This document shows, piece after piece, positions 17,674 to 26,434 of a stretch of 64,000 bases of DNA. A model generated the notes under the pieces. It was not told the origin of the DNA, did not search any database, and saw nothing but the letters and a program-made list of their open reading frames with translations. The first letter of the stretch is position 1. Each line of letters begins with the position of its first letter. Location: contig NZ_CP136573.1 of assembly GCF_035194505.1 (NCBI RefSeq), positions 1,723,001-1,787,000 on the forward strand. The letters are read 5' to 3'. Both the position numbers and the translations under genes were made by a program. Origin of the DNA: Erythrobacter sp. (lineage in GTDB: Bacteria; Pseudomonadota; Alphaproteobacteria; Sphingomonadales; Sphingomonadaceae).

Positions 17674-19194
17674 CTAGCGTTCCTTCGTGGCCGAGAAGGT
17701 CAGCTGCGGGTTCTTCTCGACCTGATAACTGACGTCCCACGGGCTCTTGGCCATGAACACCAGATCGCCATCGCGGTCCTTGGCGAGGTTCGCGCGATTG
17801 AAGCTCGCGAATTCGTCCAATGCCTTGGCGTCACCCTTGATCCAGCGCGCGGTGGCAAAGGGCGAGGGTTCGAGCACGGCTTCGACCTTGTATTCCGCCT
17901 CCAGCCGCGAAATCAGCACTTCGAGCTGAAGCTGGCCGACCACGCCGACGATATGGGCCGAGCCGATCTCGGGGTAGAACACCTGAATGACGCCCTCTTC
18001 GCTGAGGTCGTCGAGGGCCTTGCGCAATTGCTTGGTCTTGGTCGGATCGCGCAATTGCACGCGGCGCAGGATTTCCGGCGCGAAGTTGGGCAGGCCGGTG
18101 AAGCGCACCTGATTGCGCTCGGACAGGGTATCGCCCACGCGCAGGGTGCCGTGGTTGGGGATGCCGATGATGTCGCCCGCTTCCGCCGTGTCAGCCAGCT
18201 CGCGGTCCTGCGCGAAGAACAGGATCGGCGAGTGGACGGCGATGGGCTTGCCGAGGCCGCTAGGGGTCAGCTTCATCCCGCGTTTGAAGGTGCCCGAAAC
18301 CTGCCGCATGAAGGCGATGCGGTCGCGGTGGTTGGGGTCCATGTTGGCCTGCACCTTGAAGATGAAGCCGGTCACCTCGTCACGCTCGGGGCTGATCTGC
18401 TCTGCGCCTGCGGGCTGGGGCCGGGGCGGCGGAGCATAGCGGGCGATCGCGTCGATCAGCTCGGTCACGCCGAAGTTCTTGAGCGCCGATCCGAAATAGA
18501 CCGGCGTCAGATCGCCGTGGCGATAGGCCTCGATGTCGAACTCGGGATAGCCGCCGCGCGCCAGCTCGATCTCGTCGGCAAAGCGTTCGGGGATGTGGGC
18601 GCCCGCCTCGCGCGTGCCGAGGAATTCCTTGGACGGGCCTTCCGGGCGGCTGACCTCGCCGGTTCGGAAGTCGAGGATGCCCTCGAACTCGCCGCCCATG
18701 CCGATCGGCCACATCTGCGGGCTGACGTCGAGCGCGAGCATATCGGCCACTTCGTCGAGCGTCTCGAAGGGATCGCGGCCTTCGCGGTCGACCTTGTTGA
18801 CGAAGGTGATGATCGGCACCGAGCGCAAACGGCAGACCTCAAACAGCTTGCGGGTCTGCGGCTCGATGCCCTTGGCCGCGTCGATCACCATCACCGCCGA
18901 ATCCACCGCCGTCAGCGTGCGATAGGTGTCTTCCGAGAAATCCTCGTGGCCCGGCGTGTCGAGCAGGTTGAAGGTGATCCCATCCTTCTGGAAGGTCATC
19001 ACGCTCGACGTGACCGAGATCCCGCGCTGCTGCTCGATCTTCATCCAGTCCGAACGCGCCCGCCGCGCAGCCCCGCGCGCCTTGACCTCGCCGGCCAGGT
19101 GGATCGCCCCGCCTTGCAGCAGCAGCTTTTCGGTGAGCGTGGTCTTCCCCGCGTCAGGGTGCGAGATGATCGCGAAAGTGCGGCGGTTGGACAT
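17674..19194 (-). CDS. prfC: Peptide chain release factor 3
   Basis: RF3 is the GTPase that recycles RF1/RF2 after peptide release. The 506-residue product carries G1 SHPDAGKTT (residues 10-18), switch/G2 EQQRGISVTSSVM, G3 DTPGHEDFSEDTYR, and G4 NKVDREGRDP. The downstream RF3-specific domains (MWPIGMGGEFEG, QLQLEVL) follow. Length and motifs distinguish it from EF-G and LepA. The start at 19194 overlaps the preceding SDR stop by one base (TAATG), so translation is coupled. It is the last gene of a pheS-pheT-SDR-prfC operon. Confidence 0.96.
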   Translation of the reverse strand: MSNRRTFAIISHPDAGKTTLTEKLLLQGGAIHLAGEVKARGAARRARSDWMKIEQQRGISVTSSVMTFQKDGITFNLLDTPGHEDFSEDTYRTLTAVDSAVMVIDAAKGIEPQTRKLFEVCRLRSVPIITFVNKVDREGRDPFETLDEVADMLALDVSPQMWPIGMGGEFEGILDFRTGEVSRPEGPSKEFLGTREAGAHIPERFADEIELARGGYPEFDIEAYRHGDLTPVYFGSALKNFGVTELIDAIARYAPPPRPQPAGAEQISPERDEVTGFIFKVQANMDPNHRDRIAFMRQVSGTFKRGMKLTPSGLGKPIAVHSPILFFAQDRELADTAEAGDIIGIPNHGTLRVGDTLSERNQVRFTGLPNFAPEILRRVQLRDPTKTKQLRKALDDLSEEGVIQVFYPEIGSAHIVGVVGQLQLEVLISRLEAEYKVEAVLEPSPFATARWIKGDAKALDEFASFNRANLAKDRDGDLVFMAKSPWDVSYQVEKNPQLTFSATKER

Positions 19195-19937
19195 TAGTCG
19201 CGCGCGACGCGGAAGCCCGCGAAGTCCTGGTTGACCGGCATCAGTTCGATCCGGTTGATGTTGAGATGCGGCGGCAGGCCGGCGATCCAGCCGATGGTGT
19301 CGGCAATGTCCTCGCCGGTCATCGGGTTCACGCCGCGATAGAGATCGTCCGAGGCCTGCTGGCTGCCGGTGCGCACGAGGGTGAATTCGGTCTCGACCAT
19401 ACCCGGCTCGATGCTGGTCACCCGTACGCCGGTGCCGTGCAGATCGGCGCGCAGGGCGAGCGTGAAGTGGTTCGCGAAGGCCTTGGACCCGGCATAGACG
19501 TTGCCTCCCGGGTAGATGTAGCTCCCCGCAACCGAACCGATGGCGATGATTGCGCCCTTGCGTTCGATCAGCTTCGGCAACAGCTTGCGGGTCAGCACCA
19601 CCATCGCGGTGATGTTGGTGTCGATCATGGTCTGCCAATCGTCGAGATTGGCGTTCTGCGCCGCCGACAGCCCCTGTGCGAGGCCGGCATTGTTCACCAG
19701 CAGATCGATCTCGCAGAAGTCTTGCGGCAGGCCCGCAAGCGCAGCATCGAGCGCGGCGGTATCGCGCACATCGAAGCACAGCGGCAGCACCTTGTCCGCA
19801 CCCAGCTCCGCCACCAGCGCGTCAAGCCGGTCCTGCCGCCGTCCGGTGGCGACGCAGCGCCAGCCGTCCGCGACGAGACGGCGGACGGTGGCGAGGCCGA
19901 TCCCGGCGGTGGCGCCAGTGACAAATGCCGTTTTCAT
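19194..19937 (-). CDS. SDR family oxidoreductase (YdfG-like)
   Basis: This 247-residue classical short-chain dehydrogenase has the cofactor motif TGATAGIG (residues 8-15), NNAG at about 86, a catalytic Ser in GSVAGSY, and YAGSK (Tyr and Lys). The sequence resembles YdfG-type NADP-dependent 3-hydroxy-acid/serine dehydrogenases, with a C-terminal MPVNQDFAGFRVARD. It overlaps pheT by four bases and prfC by one, so its product is made together with translation genes. A metabolic link is not evident. Confidence 0.9.
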   Translation of the reverse strand: MKTAFVTGATAGIGLATVRRLVADGWRCVATGRRQDRLDALVAELGADKVLPLCFDVRDTAALDAALAGLPQDFCEIDLLVNNAGLAQGLSAAQNANLDDWQTMIDTNITAMVVLTRKLLPKLIERKGAIIAIGSVAGSYIYPGGNVYAGSKAFANHFTLALRADLHGTGVRVTSIEPGMVETEFTLVRTGSQQASDDLYRGVNPMTGEDIADTIGWIAGLPPHLNINRIELMPVNQDFAGFRVARD

Positions 19938-22324
19938 CCGCGCAGCTCCCCGCCGACCTTGGCGGCCGCCGCGACGATCTTTTCGGCAATCGCCTTCAAC
20001 TCGGCATCCTTGAAGCTGGCCTCGCCCGGCTGGAGCGTGACTTCGAGCGCGATGGACTTGTGACCCTCCGGCACGCCCTGCCCGGCAAAGACGTCGAACA
20101 CGCGCACGCCGGTGATCGCCGCCTTGTCCGCACCCTGCACAGCGCGCACCAGATCGCCCGCCGCCAGCGCGGCGGGGACGAGGAAGGCGAAGTCGCGGGT
20201 CACAGCCTGAAGCGCAGGCGGGGTAAAGCCGGGGCGGGCAAACGCCGCGCCCTTCTTAGCCGGGATCGCGTCGAGGAACAGTTCCACCGCCGCGACCGGC
20301 CCGTCCATGTCGAAGGCCTTGAGCGTGGCGGGGTGCACCATCCCGAAGCGCGCCAGCACCACCTTGGGGCCGAGCCGCAGCGTGGCCGACTGGCCGGGGT
20401 GGAACTGCGCCCCTGCCTCGCCCATCACCATCAGATTGCCAACCGGAGCGCCCGCAGCTTCGAGCAGCTCCATCGCCAGCGCCTTGGCGTCATAGGCATC
20501 GAACGGCTTGGTCTTGCCGCTCTGCCAGCCGCGCGGGGTCTTCTCGCCCGCCAGCACGATGCCGAGCGTCGGCTTCTCGTCGCTGAGGCCGTTCGCGCCC
20601 CGGAAATAGCGCCGCCCGATCTCGAACAGGCGTGACGATGCCGCTCCGCGATCAGCGTTGCGCTTGGCCGCCATGAGGAGGCCGGGCAGCAGCGCAGGGC
20701 GCATCGCCTTCAGATCCTCGCTGATCGGATTGGACAGCACCCAAAGCCCGCCATTACCCTCGGCAAAGTGGTCCGCCGCCCATTCGGGGAGGAAGCTCCA
20801 GGTCACCGCCTCGTTGAGGCCGCTCGCAGCCGCCGCACGGCGCAGGCCGCGCTCCAGCTTTTGCTGCGCGGTGGCGGTGGGGCGGGCAACGCCCTCGGCA
20901 CGGGGGAGCGCAACGCTCGCCACCTTGTCGAGCCCGTGGATGCGCACGACTTCCTCCACCAGATCGGCGGGGCCTTCGATGTCATGGCGGCGTAGCGGGC
21001 AGGCAACCTGCCAATCGGCGCCGACGCTGAAACCGAGGCTTTCGAGGATGCGCTGCTGTTCGCCCTCGGTCACGTCCACCCCGCCGAGGCGCAGCGTCAG
21101 GCCGGGATCAAAGGCGATCACCTTCGCAGCAGAAGGCGGCGAACCGGCGCGCACCACCTCGCTTGGGCTTCCGCCTGCCAGCTCCACAATCAGGCCCGTG
21201 AGCAGATCAAGGCCCTCGTCCAGAAACGCCGGATCGACCCCGCGCTCGAACCGCGTGCGCGCGTCGGACGAAAGCCCCAGCTTGCGCCCCGTCGCGCCGA
21301 TGCGGGCAGGATCGAAATAGGCGATTTCGAGCAGCACGTCGGTCGTGCTCTCGGACACGCCCGAATGCTCGCCGCCCATGATGCCCGCGATGTCGTGCAC
21401 CTGAACGTCGTCGGCAATCACCACCATTTCGCTGTCGAGCGTGTAGGTCTTCTCGTTGAGCGCCAGCACCTCTTCGCCGTCCTTCGCGCGGCGGGCAACG
21501 ACAGCGCCCGAAAGCTTGGCAAGGTCATAGGCGTGGGCCGGGCGGCCGAAGCCGAGCATCAGATAGTTGGTGAGATCCACCAGCAGCGAGATCGGACGCT
21601 GGCCCGCGCTCTTTAGCCGTGCCTGCAGCCAGTCGGGCGAGGGGCCGTTGGTCACGCCCTTGACCACGCGGCCATAGAAGGCCGGGCAGCCCTCGGCATC
21701 ATCGGTGCGGATTTCGACCGGGCACGCGCCGCCGGCGGTGAAGGCCGGCATGGCAATCGGCTTCAGCGTCCCCAGCCCCTTGGCCGCGAGATCGCGGGCG
21801 ATGCCGTAGACGCCCATGCAGTCGGGGCGGTTGGGGGTGACAGCCACCTCGATCACCGGATCGGCACCGTGATAATCCGCAAAAGCCGTGCCGACCGGCG
21901 CATCATCGGGCAGTTCGATGATCCCATCGTGATCATCGCCCAGCTCCAGCTCGCGGGTGGAGCACATCATGCCGTTCGATTCGACGCCCCGGATCGCGCT
22001 CTTGCGCAGCACCATGCCATTGGCCGGGACAACCGCGCCGGGCAGGCCGAGCACGCCCTTCATGCCGGCCCGCGCATTGGGCGCGCCGCACACGACCTGC
22101 AACGGCTGGCCGTCACCCGTATCGACGGTCAGCACTTGCAGCTTGTCGGCGTCAGGGTGACGCGCGGCAGTCAGCACATGGGCGATGCGGAAACCGGCGA
22201 GCTTGTCAGCCGGATCTTCCACGCCCTCGACCTCAAGCCCGATGGCATTGAGCGCGTCGCAGATTTCCGCGACGGTGGCGTCGGTTTCAAGGTAATCCTT
22301 GAGCCAGGTCAGCGAGAACTTCAT
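19934..22324 (-). CDS. pheT: Phenylalanine--tRNA ligase beta subunit
   Basis: This 796-residue subunit of the alpha2-beta2 synthetase has the typical order of domains. An EMAP-like tRNA-binding domain comes first (about 40-150, VLTAARHPDADKLQVLTVDTG), followed by the B3/B4 editing domain and B5. The catalytic-like core follows, and a C-terminal FDX-ACB anticodon-binding domain (about 700-796) contains AVTRDFAFLVP. Length and motifs are normal. Its start overlaps the pheS stop by four bases, giving coupled translation. Confidence 0.97.
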   Translation of the reverse strand: MKFSLTWLKDYLETDATVAEICDALNAIGLEVEGVEDPADKLAGFRIAHVLTAARHPDADKLQVLTVDTGDGQPLQVVCGAPNARAGMKGVLGLPGAVVPANGMVLRKSAIRGVESNGMMCSTRELELGDDHDGIIELPDDAPVGTAFADYHGADPVIEVAVTPNRPDCMGVYGIARDLAAKGLGTLKPIAMPAFTAGGACPVEIRTDDAEGCPAFYGRVVKGVTNGPSPDWLQARLKSAGQRPISLLVDLTNYLMLGFGRPAHAYDLAKLSGAVVARRAKDGEEVLALNEKTYTLDSEMVVIADDVQVHDIAGIMGGEHSGVSESTTDVLLEIAYFDPARIGATGRKLGLSSDARTRFERGVDPAFLDEGLDLLTGLIVELAGGSPSEVVRAGSPPSAAKVIAFDPGLTLRLGGVDVTEGEQQRILESLGFSVGADWQVACPLRRHDIEGPADLVEEVVRIHGLDKVASVALPRAEGVARPTATAQQKLERGLRRAAAASGLNEAVTWSFLPEWAADHFAEGNGGLWVLSNPISEDLKAMRPALLPGLLMAAKRNADRGAASSRLFEIGRRYFRGANGLSDEKPTLGIVLAGEKTPRGWQSGKTKPFDAYDAKALAMELLEAAGAPVGNLMVMGEAGAQFHPGQSATLRLGPKVVLARFGMVHPATLKAFDMDGPVAAVELFLDAIPAKKGAAFARPGFTPPALQAVTRDFAFLVPAALAAGDLVRAVQGADKAAITGVRVFDVFAGQGVPEGHKSIALEVTLQPGEASFKDAELKAIAEKIVAAAAKVGGELRG

Positions 22325-23421
22325 GCCTTTGCTCCCACGCCAGCGGAAAGGGTCGGCTGGTCAAACGGCGAGAAGCCGTAATGCGCCAGCCAGCGCGGAT
22401 CGCCATCGAAGAAGGCGCGCAGGTCGTTCATCCCGTATTTGAGCATGGCGATGCGATCGATCCCGAGGCCGAAGGCGAAGCCCTGATATTGGGCCGGATC
22501 AACCCCGGCGAATTCGAGCACCCGCACATTCACCATCCCGCTGCCGCCGATTTCCATCCACGCATGGCCCGGCGCATCGCCGTGCCCGCCGACGACGCGG
22601 CGCCCGCCCTCGGTCGAATAGCCGACATCGACTTCGACGCTGGGTTCGGTGAAGGGGAAGTAGGAGGGGCGCAGACGCAGCACGATATCCTCGCGCTCGA
22701 AGAAGGCTTTGAAGAAGGTCTCCAGCGTCCACTTGAGGTGGCCCAAGTGAATGTCCTTGTCGATCACCAGACCTTCGACCTGATGGAACATCGGCGTGTG
22801 GGTGGCATCGCTGTCCGAGCGGTAGACCCGGCCCGGAGCGATGATGCGGATCGGCGCGCCCTGATCCAGCATCGAACGGATCTGCACCGGCGAGGTGTGG
22901 GTGCGCAGCAGCACGTCCTTTCCATCGGAAGTTTTGTCCGGGAAATAGAACGTGTCGTGCATCGCCCGCGCGGGGTGCGTCTCGTCCATGTTGAGCGCGG
23001 TGAAGTTGTGCCAGTCGTCCTCGATCTCCGGCCCGGTGGCGACAGCAAAGCCGAGGTCGGCGAAGATTTCAGCCAGCTCGTCCATCACCTGGCTGACAGG
23101 GTGGACCGAACCCTTGGGCGCTGGTGCAGCCGGCAGGGTCAGGTCGATCGTCTCGCGCGCCAGCCGTGCATCAAGCTCGGCCGCTTCGAGCGCGACCTTC
23201 TTCGCGTCGAGCGCCTCGGCGATTTCGGCACGGGCCGACTGGATCGCGGGCGCGGCGGCGGTGCGTTCGTCCGGGCTCATGCCGCCCAGCGTCTTCAGGG
23301 CAAGGCTGACCCAGCCCTTCTTGCCGAGCGCGTCCAGTCGCTGCTCCTCCAGCGCGTCAAGCGTGGCGGCCTCGGCAATCGCAGCCAGCGCGGCCAGTTT
23401 CTGGGTGGTGATGTCGGTCAT
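22321..23421 (-). CDS. pheS: Phenylalanine--tRNA ligase alpha subunit
   Basis: This catalytic subunit of phenylalanyl-tRNA synthetase has 366 residues. An N-terminal coiled-coil part (about 1-90) precedes the class-II core, with motif 2 near MFHQVEGLVID and motif 3 GFAFGLGIDRIAMLKYG. PHPVSQ-like and the FFSDLGF/ARAMHDTFY segments are typical of bacterial PheS. It is the first gene of the operon with pheT, an SDR and prfC. Confidence 0.97.
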   Translation of the reverse strand: MTDITTQKLAALAAIAEAATLDALEEQRLDALGKKGWVSLALKTLGGMSPDERTAAAPAIQSARAEIAEALDAKKVALEAAELDARLARETIDLTLPAAPAPKGSVHPVSQVMDELAEIFADLGFAVATGPEIEDDWHNFTALNMDETHPARAMHDTFYFPDKTSDGKDVLLRTHTSPVQIRSMLDQGAPIRIIAPGRVYRSDSDATHTPMFHQVEGLVIDKDIHLGHLKWTLETFFKAFFEREDIVLRLRPSYFPFTEPSVEVDVGYSTEGGRRVVGGHGDAPGHAWMEIGGSGMVNVRVLEFAGVDPAQYQGFAFGLGIDRIAMLKYGMNDLRAFFDGDPRWLAHYGFSPFDQPTLSAGVGAKA

Positions 23422-23506
23422 GGCCTGTGGTGTCTGCGAGCGGAATGATGCGCGCGTCCGCTAGCGACAAATGACGCGATTTGCAAAGCGCGCGTGCTGA
23501 GCGGCG

Positions 23507-24397
23507 CTAGTCCGCTGCCCCGCCGTGCAGGCCCTGCACCGGCTGGCCCGCAATCGCCACCCGCCCGCGCGCCGCCGCAGCGAGGATCGGCTTGTCGAGC
23601 TTGGCATAGGCAGAGGGGCTCATCCCCATGAAACGCCGGAAGTCCCGCACGAAATGGGACTGGTCGTGATAGTGGCAATCGAGCGAGCCGATCCACCCCA
23701 GCGAGGGATCGAGCATGAAGCGCGCGAGGCTGCGCAGGAAGCGCTGGCGGCGCAGCAGCAGCTTGGGCGGAAAGCCGAAAGCGCGGCGCGACAGGCGCTC
23801 GATCGAACGGATGGTCATGCCCATGCGCTCGGCCAGCTGGGTTACGGCGACCAGTTCGGGATCGAGCAGCGCGTGGCTCAGCGCGGTCACTGCCGGATCG
23901 GGGGGGGCAACGCCTGCCAGCAGCGCTGCGACATGGTGCTCGATCAGCGCCAGCTCCTCGGCATAATCGCCGTCGCTGGCCGCCAGCGCGCGGGCGAGCG
24001 GGACGAAACCGGCAAACACCGGATCGACCGCCCCATCGACAAAGCGATCCGCATAGTCATCGGCCTGTGCAGCGAACAGCGCCGCCCAGCCCGCCGGCAT
24101 CAGCCCGATCCCCCAGCACCGCCCCGACCGCATGCGGAAGCGCATCGCCCGGCTGGTCGGGCCGGTGACCGTGAAATCCGGACACGGCTGCGGCTCGCCC
24201 GGGCCGATCATCGAATGGGTCTCGGCCCCGGACAGAAAGCGCAAGTTCGCCCATTCGGGATGGAGATAGTCCTCCATCCACGGCGTGCGGGGCGAACACA
24301 CGGCCTCGGTGCAGTAGAAGGTGGTGACATAGGGCGCGAGCGCAGCCGAAGGCAGGGCGAACCGCAACTTTACCGAACTGCCGCTTGCCGCATGCAT
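23507..24397 (-). CDS. AraC family transcriptional regulator (copy 1)
   Basis: A 296-residue regulator with an N-terminal effector-like half and a C-terminal AraC-type helix-turn-helix domain. The first HTH is VTQLAERMGMTIRSIERLSRR and the second is the HFVRDFRRFMGMSPSAYAKL region. The start at 24397 is preferred because GGGAGGT stands nine bases before it; a longer frame begins at 24439. It is a clear paralog of the gene just upstream: both have DYLHPEW or DYLQPEW followed by N-RF, and RRQRF-RSL. The ligand is unknown. It sits between rplT and pheS. Confidence 0.87.
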   Translation of the reverse strand: MHAASGSSVKLRFALPSAALAPYVTTFYCTEAVCSPRTPWMEDYLHPEWANLRFLSGAETHSMIGPGEPQPCPDFTVTGPTSRAMRFRMRSGRCWGIGLMPAGWAALFAAQADDYADRFVDGAVDPVFAGFVPLARALAASDGDYAEELALIEHHVAALLAGVAPPDPAVTALSHALLDPELVAVTQLAERMGMTIRSIERLSRRAFGFPPKLLLRRQRFLRSLARFMLDPSLGWIGSLDCHYHDQSHFVRDFRRFMGMSPSAYAKLDKPILAAAARGRVAIAGQPVQGLHGGAAD

Positions 24398-24532
24398 GAT
24401 GGCTGGACCTCCCTGCCCTGAAATCCCCGCATCCGTCATGCAGCCAGCGGCGCAATCCTTGCAATCCCCTACGTCAAGCGGACGGGGGGTTAGTTGATGA
24501 AATACACCATGCAGGGGGCTGGCCCAAAAGGG

Positions 24533-24564
24533 CCGTTCATATTGAACGCGTTAGATATGAACGG
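24533..24564. promoter_or_regulatory. Perfect 10-base inverted repeat between the two AraC genes
   Basis: CCGTTCATAT (24533-24542) and ATATGAACGG (24555-24564) are exact inverted copies separated by 12 bases. It lies nine bases after the stop of AraC copy 2 and about 135 bases before AraC copy 1. An adjacent GGCCCAAAAGGGCC palindrome (24521-24534) touches it. It could be an operator for one of the regulators, or a hairpin ending the upstream transcript; no T run follows. Confidence 0.55.
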
Positions 24565-24573
24565 GTTGGCGCT

Positions 24574-25521
24574 CTAGCCCGCGTCCGAAGGCGGATCGAG
24601 CGTTTGCGCGGCGCTTTTCCATATCCGCGCGCGGGCCTCCATGAAGGAGGTCAGGATCGGGTGATCGAGCGCGGCATATTCGCTCGGGTTCATGGTCATG
24701 AACTCGCGGAACTCGCGGGTGAACTGCGCCTGGTCGTGATACATCGCATCCATCGCCTCGGTCCAGCGACCGGGGCGCTGGAGCATGAAGCTGGTGAGGC
24801 TGCGCATGAACCGCTGGCGGCGCATCAGCAGCTTGGGCGCAAAGCCGAAGGAGCGCTGGCAGATGCGCTCCAGCGTGCGGATGCTCATGGCGCAGGCATC
24901 GGCCAGATCGGTGACCGTTTCGTGCTCGCCCTCGACCAGTTCGGAATGGATGCGGCGGATGCGGGCATCGTCGCGGGCCGGGCGCATGGCCGCGTCCATC
25001 GCGGCGACGATGGCGGCGAACTGGTCTTCATGGCTCGCCTCGGGATCGCACAGCACCTTGTCGAGGCCCCTGAAGCGCGCAAAGGCCGGGTGAACAGCGC
25101 CATCACACACGAGATTGGCGCAGTCGCTCGCCTCGGCATCGATGAACCGCGCCCAGCCCAGCGGCAGGAAGCCCACGCCCCACATCCGCACCGGCCCGAG
25201 ATCAAAGCGGCACGGCAGCGAGCTTGGCCCGGTGCCGACGAACCGAGCGCCATCGACCCGGTGCCCGCCGATCGCGGCGCTCGGCCCCTCGCCGCAGAAG
25301 AAACGGATATTGCCCCATTCGGGCTGGAGGTAGTCGGTCACGCGCTCGGCGGGCGCGGCGATGTCGTCCGTGCGCTCAAGCGTGAGGTGATAGAAGGTGG
25401 TGAAGCACCCCTCGAACCGCGCGGGCGGTTCACGGAATTCGGCTGTCAGCCGATAGGGCGCGGGGGCGGATCGCACACCCGGCACGGCGATGTGTCGTTC
25501 TTCCCCCATGCGCGCGGACAT
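24574..25521 (-). CDS. AraC family transcriptional regulator (copy 2)
   Basis: This 315-residue paralog of the next gene has the same architecture. An N-terminal half contains ERVTDYLQPEWGNIRFF and an LPLGWARFI segment. A C-terminal AraC DNA-binding domain has HTH TDLADACAMSIRTLERICQR and the second helix pair QFTREFREFMTMNPSEYAAL. The start could be 25521 or the ATG at 25509; neither has a clear ribosome-binding site. Function and effector are unknown. The pair has the look of a tandem duplication that has since diverged. Confidence 0.85.
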   Translation of the reverse strand: MSARMGEERHIAVPGVRSAPAPYRLTAEFREPPARFEGCFTTFYHLTLERTDDIAAPAERVTDYLQPEWGNIRFFCGEGPSAAIGGHRVDGARFVGTGPSSLPCRFDLGPVRMWGVGFLPLGWARFIDAEASDCANLVCDGAVHPAFARFRGLDKVLCDPEASHEDQFAAIVAAMDAAMRPARDDARIRRIHSELVEGEHETVTDLADACAMSIRTLERICQRSFGFAPKLLMRRQRFMRSLTSFMLQRPGRWTEAMDAMYHDQAQFTREFREFMTMNPSEYAALDHPILTSFMEARARIWKSAAQTLDPPSDAG

Positions 25522-25600
25522 GCCGCAGCTGGCGCAATTCTACAAGGCCGGGGATGTGCTCCTGCGAAGGCTTGCCGGCAGGCGTGGCACGGATGCCACG

Positions 25601-25635
25601 AAAAAGGGCGGGTCTCCCGCAAAGGAGCCCGCCCT
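25601..25635 (-). terminator. Rho-independent terminator of rpmI-rplT
   Basis: On the minus strand AGGGCGGG and CCCGCCCT form a GC-rich stem, lengthened by GGAG/CTCC pairing, and run into five T residues. It lies 35 bases after the rplT stop and cleanly separates ribosomal genes from the AraC pair. Confidence 0.93.
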
Positions 25636-25669
25636 GATTTCGTGCCCGGGGTGAGCCCTGAGAAGTGGC

Positions 25670-26029
25670 TTACGCCGGCAAAGCTGCCTTCGCCTGAGCG
25701 ATCACGGCCTTGAAGGCGCCGCCTTCGTTCATGGCGAGATCGGCCATCGCCTTGCGATCGAGCTCGATGCCGGCAAGCTTGATGCCGTGCATGAACTGCG
25801 AATACGTCAGACCTTCCACGCGGACAGCCGCGTTGATGCGCTGGATCCACAGGGCGCGGAAGGTCCGCTTCTTCACCTTGCGGTCGCGGTAGGCGTACTG
25901 GCCGGCCTTTTCGACCGCCTGACGAGCGATGCGGATGGTGTTCTTGCGGCGGCCGCGATAGCCCTTGGCCTGCTCCAGAATCCGCTTGTGCTTGGCGCGG
26001 GTGGTAACACCGCGTTTGATGCGTGACAT
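25670..26029 (-). CDS. rplT: Large ribosomal subunit protein bL20
   Basis: This 119-residue basic protein binds 23S rRNA and is needed for 50S assembly. The start MSRIKRGVTTRAKHKRIL and RTFRALWIQRINAAVR are diagnostic of bL20. It follows rpmI by about 50 bases, the universal pairing. The usual infC partner upstream of rpmI is absent here. A strong terminator follows. Confidence 0.98.
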   Translation of the reverse strand: MSRIKRGVTTRAKHKRILEQAKGYRGRRKNTIRIARQAVEKAGQYAYRDRKVKKRTFRALWIQRINAAVRVEGLTYSQFMHGIKLAGIELDRKAMADLAMNEGGAFKAVIAQAKAALPA

Positions 26030-26078
26030 ATCAGTATATCCTTATCTTGAGGACGCGTGGGCCGTCAGGCCGCTCGCA

Positions 26079-26288
26079 TCAATCGAGGCCGTAAGGCGCC
26101 CAGCGCTTGATGGTCGGCGTGTCGTTTTCCGACAGGACCGAGGTGCCGCGGTTGGTGCGGATATACTTCGCGTTGTGGCTGATCAGGCGGTGACGCTTGC
26201 CAGCGACGCCGTGCTTGACCTTGCCGGTGGCGGTGATCTTGAAGCGCTTCTTCACACCGCTCTTGGTCTTCAGCTTGGGCATTTTCAT
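26079..26288 (-). CDS. rpmI: Large ribosomal subunit protein bL35
   Basis: This 69-residue basic protein has the bL35 signature MKMPKLKTKSGVKKRFKITATGK, and GKRHRLISHNAKYIR follows. A purine-rich AAGGAGAT site stands before the ATG at 26288. It is the first gene of rpmI-rplT. The 146 bases upstream hold no infC and presumably contain the promoter. Confidence 0.97.
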   Translation of the reverse strand: MKMPKLKTKSGVKKRFKITATGKVKHGVAGKRHRLISHNAKYIRTNRGTSVLSENDTPTIKRWAPYGLD

Positions 26289-26434
26289 CTCCTTGTCGAG
26301 ACACGTCGGAACCGGCCATGGCAGCCCTTGTCGCCAGGCTGGCTGATTGATTCGTGTCAGTGAAGTGCGCGCGCTTAGGCGGGAGGGGCACGAAAGGCAA
26401 GGGTTTTGGGGGCGGGGAAGTGCCTGTCAGATCA

